From Notospermus geniculatus (taxonomy: Eukaryota > Nemertea > Pilidiophora > Heteronemertea > Lineidae): DNA of 64,000 bases. Shown here in pieces: positions 58,001 through 64,000 of the stretch (positions are counted from its first letter, which is position 1; every line of letters begins with the position of its first letter). The DNA is taken from the NCBI GenBank assembly GCA_002633025.1, contig NMRB01001608.1:50200-114199 (forward strand), written 5' to 3'. The translations under genes and the position numbers were made by a program. A model generated the notes under the pieces. It saw only the letters and a program-made list of their open reading frames with translations, made no database searches and was not told the origin of the DNA.

Positions 58001-59599
58001 AAACAGACAAAGTACATCTCTGGCAGAGCAGCCGACCTAAAATGAAGTCAGTGTGTTTTTTTCGAACAAATTTACAACTGTAATGTACGGCTCCAGGAAT
58101 TTTTGTTGCCGGACATATTTTGTCGTGTACGATGTTTGTCCATCACAACAGGAAGAACAGCTGGACAGACAGACAGAAGACACCATTTGTGACCCGTCAC
58201 AGCAAAAGCAGACGCATGTCGCTCAGAAGGTGAGCCTCAACGAACTAAGATGACACCAGGAGAGAATAGAAGAAATAGATTGTTTTAGATTTCATAATAG
58301 CCAGAACTGACAAACATTTGTGTGGCGGTCTAGGAAAACCCGTCGCATGTCGGGTTTGAGGAAAGTGTTCATGGCCTTGGTGAACCCGTACATTGTACCA
58401 CGTAACAGGTAAACAGTAACAGATCAATGCACAGGCAATCTGATAGCCCTTGTTGATCATTCAGCGACTTCCGATGGGTTTTCCTAGACCACCACACATT
58501 TGGTCTCATCCTGCCAAGCTAAGCGCGACATGCGACTGGTTTTGCTGTGACGGGTCACATTTACTATCATTTCAGGTCAAGAGCTTTTCTTAAAGCTGAC
58601 GTGAACGAACAAAAAGACCTCATGCGGCGAGGAAGAGAATTGCAAACGCCCTGCAAATACCTCAAACGAAGGCTCAGAACATGATAGGCCCCACGAGGTC
58701 AGGAGGGCGCCACCTCATTTGTCATCGAGCTTTCGAGGTGTCAACATCCTCTGGTGAGCTCCTGCTGAACACTTTTTTCAAAGAAAAAAGTTTGACCCCG
58801 CTGGGAATCGAACCCGCGCCTTGTTATCTCTGTCCCGCTGTCTTCCCCATTCAGCCACCGAACTTGTTGGAAGATTTCACATGTTTTCTCTTATTCGAAG
58901 CATTAGGCCTATAACGTAAGTCGAAGGCCTACGTCTATGACAAACATAAGTCATTACCCTGTCAGTTGGCTCGTTGACCGAGTGGATAGAGCGGTGGATT
59001 ACAAATCAGGCGGTCGACGGTTCGAATCCCGTCTAAATGACTACAATTTTTTTGCTTTGAGTAGTGTAAGAGGTATCCGGAGATGTTGACAGCTGTGTTG
59101 CCTCTTGGAGGAATTCCTCCAAGGTTGCCTGAAGGCAAATAAGGTGGCGCCCTCCTGGCGTCGTGGGGTGTATCATGTTCTGAGCCTTCGTTTGAGGTGT
59201 CTGCAGGGCATTTGCAATTCTCTTGCTCGTCGCATGGGGGCTTTTTGTTCGTTCACGTCAGCTTTAATTAAGCAATTGAGGAATTCGCTTATAAGTCTAT
59301 TTCAAGTGATGCCATGTATTGATTGATTGATTGATTGACTGTCAAACCCATCTTATTATTTTCTGATCCTGACACAGCGCCTCCTGGAGGCACTTTTACT
59401 TACTAGCTTTGAGATCAGCGGAGTTATCCTCTGATAAGTCCTCGACGATAATCTCACAATTCTGAACGAGATGTGCATCCGCGTCGGGATTGAGGACTTG
59501 GCGGGGCTCCGTTGAGCACACTTGGTACTGCGCGAGTTGAAAATCCATGATGATGTCATTGACTAGATCATTTATCCTCATCCCATTACTGCCCGTCAT
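51979..59599 (-). CDS. Gene A: Dbl-family RhoGEF (DH domain), six internal exons, partial and spliced
   Basis: Six exons on the minus strand join in phase: 59404-59599, 57274-57376, 56812-56902, 52875-52920, 52373-52442 and 51979-52081. Every junction has a pyrimidine-rich AG acceptor and a GTAAG(T/G) or GTAGGT donor, and the phases run 1,2,0,1,2,0 without a stop. The product is about 203 residues: an acidic linker followed by a DH domain. Helix 1 contains RYRVVLELWKSEKKFKEF. The middle has SLFSGLEPIL and a LEDTIKIWE helix. The third conserved region has FVQFCRLRRG and HSLDSLLLLP, after which VQR would be expected. DH domains catalyse GDP release from Rho-family GTPases at membranes or actin structures. 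The subfamily is not recognised; a layout like ECT2-type DH domains is possible. Exon positions, phases and motifs are seen; the function is from the family. 5' exons and everything after the DH core are missing. Introns are 0.3-3.9 kb and full of repeats. Confidence 0.86.
52373..52442 (-). CDS. Gene A exon: DH segment GNLFSKQFLHHFDEYY
   Basis: A 70-nt exon with acceptor TTTTCTCCCTAATTTCAG and donor AAATT|GTAAGT; phase 1 in, phase 2 out. It encodes (G)NLFSKQFLHHFDEYYTRY then PFVK, corresponding to 'iGdiFlkxxxxlkxYxxY' of DH domains. The TT at the end plus A of the next exon gives Leu. Confidence 0.84.
52638..52840. repeat. Minisatellite with GTGCAGGATCCACCAG units, in a gene A intron
   Basis: Six units of 31-45 bp, GTGCAGGATCCACCAG(G/T)CTTTACTGTA. 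Each carries GGATCC. It fills much of the 432-bp intron between the exons at 52875-52920 and 52373-52442. Confidence 0.85.
52875..52920 (-). CDS. Gene A exon: DH helix LEDTIKIWE
   Basis: A 46-nt exon with a very strong acceptor (TTTTTATTTCCTCTTCCAG) and donor TAG|GTAGGT. It encodes LEDTIKIWESSTSTV plus the first base of Gly, matching the 'fLxxLexxixxWxxxxxiG' segment of DH domains. An alternative donor 4 nt downstream (GTACAT) would shift the next exon out of the DH frame, so I reject it. Confidence 0.83.
53105..53296. mobile_element. MITE family X, copy 1 (4-bp duplication ATTT)
   Basis: 192 bp, GTGACCCGTTCGGGTAAAAC ... GCCAGAACGGGTCAC, with ATTT at 53101-53104 and 53297-53300. Intact empty-site reference for copy 2. 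Confidence 0.85.
54190..55262. repeat. Tandem element Z, copy 2, with GACGACGGACG tail
   Basis: Five units with GCCACCTGG(C/T)GGCCATATTG spaced 135-155 bp, then a GACGACGACGACGACGGACG run and the terminal CACCCCAGTGAGCTAAAAA. Non-coding repeat in a gene A intron. Confidence 0.78.
56812..56902 (-). CDS. Gene A exon: DH middle helices
   Basis: The exon is 91 nt with acceptor CAAATTTTCTTTCAG and donor ACCAAG|GTAAGG; phase 2 in, phase 0 out. The first base completes AGA (Arg) with the previous exon. The peptide runs from KFSSISPEDHRSLFSG to LSMSTLLCTK, the 'L(I)FxNIxxIxxxH' part of a DH domain. The frame is open only in this phase combination, which supports the splice model. Confidence 0.84.
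57274..57376 (-). CDS. Gene A exon: DH helix 1 (CR1)
   Basis: The exon is 103 nt with a CTCCTCTTTCAG acceptor and a CTCAG|GTAAGT donor, entering in phase 1 and leaving in phase 2. It encodes the opening helix of a DH domain: a Glu in RVVLELWKSEKKF, then FIKSVFDVYADPL. This matches the usual E-L-x-x-(S/T)-E-x-x-(Y/F)-x-x-x-L pattern of CR1, where the early Glu contacts the GTPase switch. A MITE sits only 25 nt upstream of the acceptor (57402-57675). Confidence 0.86.
57402..57675. mobile_element. MITE with CAGTACGTTGCACAATTGAC ends (TA duplication), beside a gene A exon
   Basis: 274 bp, right end GTCAATTAACGTACTG, flanked by TA. The interior is CGCGCACC/CGTGCG-rich. It ends 25 nt upstream of the exon 57274-57376 acceptor. 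Confidence 0.8.
58189..58558. mobile_element. MITE family X, copy 2, split by a nested element (ATTT duplication)
   Basis: GTGACCCGTCACAGCAAAAG ... TTTTGCTGTGACGGGTCAC, with ATTT at 58185-58188 and 58559-58562. Confidence 0.87.
58321..58496. mobile_element. Nested MITE with TGTGGCGGTCTAGG ends (CATTTG duplication)
   Basis: 176 bp with CATTTG on both sides (58315-58320, 58497-58502). Copy 1 of family X (GACAAACATTTGGTCTCA) shows the empty site. Confidence 0.86.
58590..58870 (-). mobile_element. tRNA-headed SINE family D, copy 1
   Basis: Minus strand: a tRNA-like head at 58794-58870 (GGTGGCTGAATGGGGAAGAC; B box GGGTTCGATTCCC), then a body ending CTTTTTGTTCGTTCACGTCA GC. The body (58590-58724) is the inverted match of 59140-59272. 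Confidence 0.75.
58961..59272 (+). mobile_element. tRNA-headed SINE family D, copy 2
   Basis: Plus strand. The head at 58961-59041 can form an acceptor stem (GTCA.TT/AAATGAC) and has GGATTACAAATC as anticodon arm and GGTTCGAATCCC as B box. The D region is over-long and the arms mismatch, so it is a tRNA-derived head, not a working tRNA. The shared body is 59140-59272. Confidence 0.78.
59404..59599 (-). CDS. Gene A exon: linker just N-terminal of the DH domain
   Basis: The exon is 196 nt, 65 codons plus one base (phase 1 end). The acceptor is a TTTTTTCTTCCAG tract directly before an ATG; that Met may be internal rather than the start. The donor is GCTA|GTAAGT. The peptide contains INDLVNDIIMDFQLAQYQV and an acidic stretch, IIVEDLSEDNSADL. 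The last base A joins CT of the next exon to give Thr. No domain is recognised. Confidence 0.78.
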
Positions 59600-59740
59600 C
59601 TGGAAGAAAAAAGCGAGGAAATTCCGTTAGATAACAAACCAAAATAAGCATCTCCCTCCGTCCTGCGCCGTCGGGAAAGCATCCCCCAATTCTCTCCTGA
59701 ACTGTCGGAAAAACACGTTCCTTCAGCACATTGCCTGAAA

Positions 59741-60142
59741 ACTAATGGGGAACCGGCGTGCCCAAAGGAAGCGCTGGGCAACAACACAGTTTTAACACAA
59801 AAGTGCACGCGTTTCGACGTTGAAAACATCAATGACGTTGCGCATCGTTCGTGACGTTATGTGCGATGCGTCACATCGATGACGTTGCTCTTCGGTCTGT
59901 TGTTTATGCTAAAATAGTCAATTTTATCGATGAAATTCAAAATGTTCCAGCTTGAATTTTCGTTTGAAAACATTCAGATACATTGAGTCAGTCCTGGCAT
60001 GTACTTGATGATGAACGTGTAAAATTCAAAATTTAATGGACTACTTCAGGTATATATGGCAAATAACATTGGCTTGACTTTTGATGTCATATGTTCGTCA
60101 GCACCATGTCACGGATTAGTTCCGCTGGTTCCTCATTACATT
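59741..60142. mobile_element. MITE family H, copy 2 (inverted relative to copy 1)
   Basis: AATGGGGAACCGGCGTGCCC ... CGCTGGTTCCTCATT. It lies about 140 bp upstream of the gene A exon 59404-59599. Confidence 0.75.
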
Positions 60143-60785
60143 CATGTGCTCTTGAAATAAACACACCATAACTTGATTGATATCTGAAAAAAAACTTCCC
60201 TGCAGTCAATTATAATTCAATTAATACTGGTCTCACTGTACAGTTTACACCATCAAATCCATTTCTGGTAGGAATATCAAAGATTATTTTTTTCAAACCG
60301 ATTTAATGACAAAACCTAAATCAATTTTATAAGAAGATAAACTTCACTTTCAGGATTCTACGCAGAAACCTTAGCAATATGAAAATGTTCCATCCAGGCA
60401 CCAAATTATCGTCTGCTCGTTATGTTTACAGAAGATGGAAATTGATTGTCGTGGAGGTTGACAAGAGACATCATTTCTGAATCAATTAAAATGGTTAAGG
60501 GAACTGCAACAAATCTCCTCCATATAGATCAGAAAAAAACAAAATTATTGTTAATTGTGCATGATTTGTCCCTGTTCTTGCAAATAACAGTGGATTCAAA
60601 ATTAGTTGTCGGTATGGACAGTTTGGCAGAATGTCTTCCGGCTGCCAGATGTATAAATCGAGGATCTAAATATAGCAACACGTTGTTATAGAGTGTGCAC
60701 ATGTAAGCCGAGGGCTGTATAGATGGTCTACGATTCTGAAGCTTGCTATTGGACAAACAAGTTGACGTGGTATGCATCTACATTA

Positions 60786-61306
60786 CCGTATACGCAAATA
60801 TTTTCACGAGATAATATTTCACGAATTGTGACCCTCCGCTACAAAACCAGTATTAAGTTGCATGGAAAATGAGCCTAAACGTACCGACATGACACCAGGA
60901 GATAAAGATAGAAATAGAATCGCTGAGACTTCACAACAGACAGGCAGACAATACTGAAATTGACAAATACATTGGTGCCAACTTGCCAACCTCGGAGCGA
61001 CTGTTTTTGGAAGGTTACATTTCTTAATTTCAGTGTTGTCTGCCTATTGTGAAATTTGAGTGAGCCTGTTTCTGTCTTTATCTCCTGGTGTCATGTCAGT
61101 ACGTTTAGGCTCATTTTCTGTAGCGGAGGGTCACAATTGAGCATTTTTTTCTGTTTCGCGTGGATTAATGTTCATGTCAAGGGCAGGAAAGGGAACTGAC
61201 TGGATTGTTTGGGGAAACGTTTGTGCGTGTATTAATATTTGTGGCGAAATTTTGATTTTGCAATTTTCGCGAGAATTTTTACACGCAAAAATATTTGCGT
61301 ATACAG
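60786..61306. mobile_element. MITE family F (TA duplication), split by MITE X copy 3
   Basis: CCGTATACGCAAATATTTTC ... AAATATTTGCGTATACAG with TA flanks. Inner GTTTCGCGTGGATTAATGTT is shared with 27.0 and 41.2 kb. Confidence 0.82.
60838..61134. mobile_element. MITE family X, copy 3, hairpin form nested in F (AATT duplication)
   Basis: 297 bp; GTGACCCTCCGCTAC ... GTAGCGGAGGGTCAC with about 90-bp arms, and AATT at 60834-60837 and 61135-61138. It keeps the GACACCAGGAGA word of copies 1 and 2. Confidence 0.86.
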
Positions 61307-62003
61307 TAAGTTGTGGCTCAAACTCTACAACAGTGCCGATTTTCTCCACGACCTTACACAAATAGACACTGTCATCGACCAGTCGCCGCCATGTTTGACC
61401 GCATCACTCCTCCTAATGGAGTTACCGTTAGGAGCCTGATCACAATTGGTAGATATTTTTCCATTTAACCTTCCGCTACACTACTTTTCAAGATGGTAAC
61501 CTTCGAACAATACTAGAGGGTGTTGGTTGAACCTCGTCCCAAGACCCTCTAGTGTCAAGATTGGTTGTGGCTATGAGTGAGAACTTATTTTGCAAATACT
61601 GCATCATCCCGATTCTGATCATCATCGTAGCAACCATTGAAGTTCGCCACTTGGAAATGGTCCATCGATCTCTAATAGGGTATTTTATAGCCGAATAGAA
61701 GGAAGCAGTTTTATCGGTTATCCATAATTCTCCATCATTTTTTCCTCTCCATTGCATCTTCAATATCACCATCATAGTGAGTTCTCAGTTGTACGTCGTA
61801 TGAAGACTGGACTTCTTTTGCAGGGAAGAGAGATTACAACAATTGATGAGGTATGGTGTTAGCCAAAATCCTGTATGACTTGTGACTCTGATTCTCATGG
61901 GTGAAGTCGCAATCACCCAAATGACAGGCAAAGCAGACAATGCCTTCTCCACCACTCATGCACTGGTCATGTTGCTCGTGAGACCCATCCTAGGGTAACC
62001 GGT

Positions 62004-62412
62004 GCCGAATCGGCCAATGTCATCCTGGGTATAACCGAAATATACCCAGGTTCAACGTCGTCGCACAAAATTACACCATGGGTATAGTTTGATCTACAAA
62101 AGTATAGCCTACCCAGGATTGGATACAGCACCTGAAGATGAGATTGTTCTCGCAAATGTCACAGGACCACAAGCATGACAAGTCGAAAAACATGTTTTCA
62201 ACTCATGCATTTGTCACAAAATGCCGCCCAGGTATACAACAGAAGTACCAATCGCCCGCAGTCCTGTTGATCCGTTCCTAACTCGTACCTAGGCTCAAAA
62301 CTACGGTACTGGGTACACTTTTGTAGATCGAACTACACCCAGGGTATAGTGGGACAACATTGAACCTTGGGTATATTTCTGTTATACCCAGGACGACATT
62401 AACCGATTCGGC
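62004..62412. mobile_element. MULE-type MITE family B, copy 3 (9-bp duplication)
   Basis: 409 bp; flanks GTAACCGGT (61995-62003) and GTAAGCGGT (62413-62421) match at 8 of 9. No internal minisatellite. Confidence 0.85.
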
Positions 62413-62520
62413 GTAAGCGGTGGTTCTAGATGCTTGCTCACTCCGTCACTGCATAGGCCTACTAGCGTGAGGTGACGAAAGGAGTACCGCACACGACTGC
62501 AGTTCATAATGTCAATTATG

Positions 62521-63380
62521 GCATCAGATTCGGGACACCCTAATTCAAGATCCAAGATCCAAGACCCAATTTCAAGATCCAAGACCCACCCCATCTTCTC
62601 AAGTCGACAGTGAAAATGGTTGGTAGGCCTACCAATTAGGTACATGTACTAAGGGTAATAGGCCTACCTCAGGCGTGATTTATGATCCCATTTGTCACGA
62701 GGCCTAATGTTTATCTGGGCTGCAGTGTGTGAACCAAAGTGACATGACAATATTATAGGTACTATTTGCTATGCTCTGTACAAGGCCTTGGTGTCTGCAT
62801 AGGCCTATGTATGCATCAGATTGTCCTCCCATCAATCAGGTAGCCTCGTTTAGGGGCCATCTCAAAATTACATTTTGAGATTGCAAAAAAGACGAATTGA
62901 CTTCATCTTTACCCTGACCCCCTCCCCATGAAAGGATGAAGTGGGCACTTGACATTGGCTTGAATATGTGTCTCCTCAGGCTTTCCCCCATGTAATACTC
63001 GGTAACCTCAAAACATTGAATTTCCCCGAAGTGACGACCTCTGTTAAACCTTTGGACACTTTCAATATTTAATATGGCTGGTTTCAATTTGGGTCGTTTC
63101 AATGTAGTTCCAAGGTTTTGAGGTTACTGTGTGCACTGTGTTGTTTCATACAAGTGAAGGGAACACCATCAGGCCTGCGACCTTGTCTATTCTCTTGGCA
63201 GCAGTATTAACTAATATATATGACACTCCGCTGGAAAAGTGTGCCGCTTGGTGACAGTAATAAACAGAATGGGGTCGAAATACCATCAGAGTTCGCCTTT
63301 GGTCTTGGATCTTGAAATTCGGTCTTGGATCGTGGATCTCGGATCTTGGATCTTGAATTAGGGTGTCCCATCAGATTCAA
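62521..63380. mobile_element. Inverted-repeat element with AAGATCC-rich ends
   Basis: About 70-80-bp inverted repeats (GACACCCTAATTCAAGATCC / GGATCTTGAATTAGGGTGTC) enclose about 700 bp. Within it 63000-63130 is a smaller hairpin (GTAACCTCAAAAC / GTTTTGAGGTTAC). No transposase ORF. Confidence 0.65.
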
Positions 63381-63878
63381 CTCCACAGCCAGTTCTAGAC
63401 TTCTTTTTTCAATTCTGTCTTCCGCTTACCAAAGCAGCACCATCAACTTGGCTTTTTATTATTCACAATGGATTCTTGCAGCATAAATGTAGGCGCCGGT
63501 TGCATTATGACCCTAAACCAGACATTCTTCACTTTGATGGACTCAACATTGTGTGTGGTTTATTGCAATACTGCCCAGATATTACAACCAAAAGGTTTCA
63601 TCACCACATTCAGTGAGTACCTGCTTGAGGTCACGATTCTTAGACCACTGCCATATTCATGATCAGTGGGGTAAGGTTGACTAAAGAAACATCTTTACTC
63701 TATGCTGTAGTCTACGTGCTAGTACAGATAGAGATATTACGTCAATCGACATCACCCCACTGACCACTGTGCATTGTGGAAATAGTGTTAACCAATGTAA
63801 TGTAGAAGGAAACAGGATTCCCCGAAGAGAATTTGTCCTTTGCTAGGTTTCAAAGAGTCACACCTCTCATCTTATTAA

Positions 63879-64000
63879 AGCCCAGCATACATCACACTTG
63901 CAACTGACAGCAACTGATCTGATCAGTCGCTGGTGATGTACACGTTGCACGCACATTGCCAATTCAGCAACTCAGTAAAACTAGGAGGATCCAATCAGTC
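63879..64000. mobile_element. MITE family S, copy 3, cut by the window end
   Basis: AAGCCCAGCATACATCACAC then CAACTGATCTGATCAGTCGC, as in 17799-18000. Confidence 0.6.

Noticed and set aside
58961-59041. A functional tRNA gene
   Set aside because: The B box and anticodon arm look convincing, but the D region is too long and the T arm does not pair in standard register. It is joined to a SINE body repeated in inverted form nearby.
63400-63660. Possible further upstream exon of gene A (donor-like TTTG|GTAAGC on the minus strand)
   Set aside because: All three frames before that donor contain a stop between it and the nearest acceptor.

Overview
The window is animal nuclear DNA, most likely from a marine invertebrate. 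It has spliced genes with consensus GT-AG introns, tRNA-headed SINEs, very many small inverted-repeat transposons (MITEs) and several minisatellites. The recurring words TAGGCCTA and TACATGTA suggest a hemichordate, echinoderm or similar marine lineage, but this is inference and the species is not determined. There is no prokaryotic operon, CRISPR array or phage. The assembly has two gaps, 2 N at 25019-25020 inside a poly-G run and 297 N at 48032-48328. || GENES. Both clear genes are on the minus strand. Gene A (51979-59599) is a Dbl-family RhoGEF. I assembled it by eye from six short exons with good splice sites and mutually compatible phases (1,2,0,1,2,0). Together they encode about 65 residues of linker and most of a DH (RhoGEF) domain, ending exactly where the canonical VQR motif should start. 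Its first and last exons are not in view. A possible DH C-terminal exon lies near 50.2-50.4 kb. Gene B (33410-36155) is one large exon encoding 869 residues of a basic, Ser/Pro-rich, mostly disordered protein. It has an N-myristoylation-like start, proline-rich SH3-ligand-like motifs, a 5' UTR acceptor, three short uORFs and a phase-0 donor. Its later exons are not recognised. A weaker plus-strand exon candidate lies at 4408-4639. || LAYOUT. 1-33 kb: gene-poor and repeat-dense, holding a GC-rich minisatellite, a 49-bp minisatellite, SINE copies and at least a dozen MITE families, many nested. 33.4-36.2 kb: gene B. 36.2-39.6 kb: repeat-poor upstream region of gene B. 39.6-51.5 kb: a 13-unit array grown from a MITE end, nested MITEs, a strict 23-bp minisatellite carrying TGACCTTGA sites, and the sequence gap. 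52-59.6 kb: gene A, with introns carrying MITEs, a 135-155-bp tandem element, a BamHI-like minisatellite and a head-to-head SINE pair. 59.6-64 kb: more MITEs. || The strongest results are the hidden RhoGEF exons, the uORF-bearing leader of gene B, and a dense record of nested MITE insertions whose target-site duplications (TA, TTA/TAA, TTAA, 4-bp, 5-bp, 9-bp) can be read directly and assign elements to different transposition mechanisms. I found no convincing new multi-gene system.
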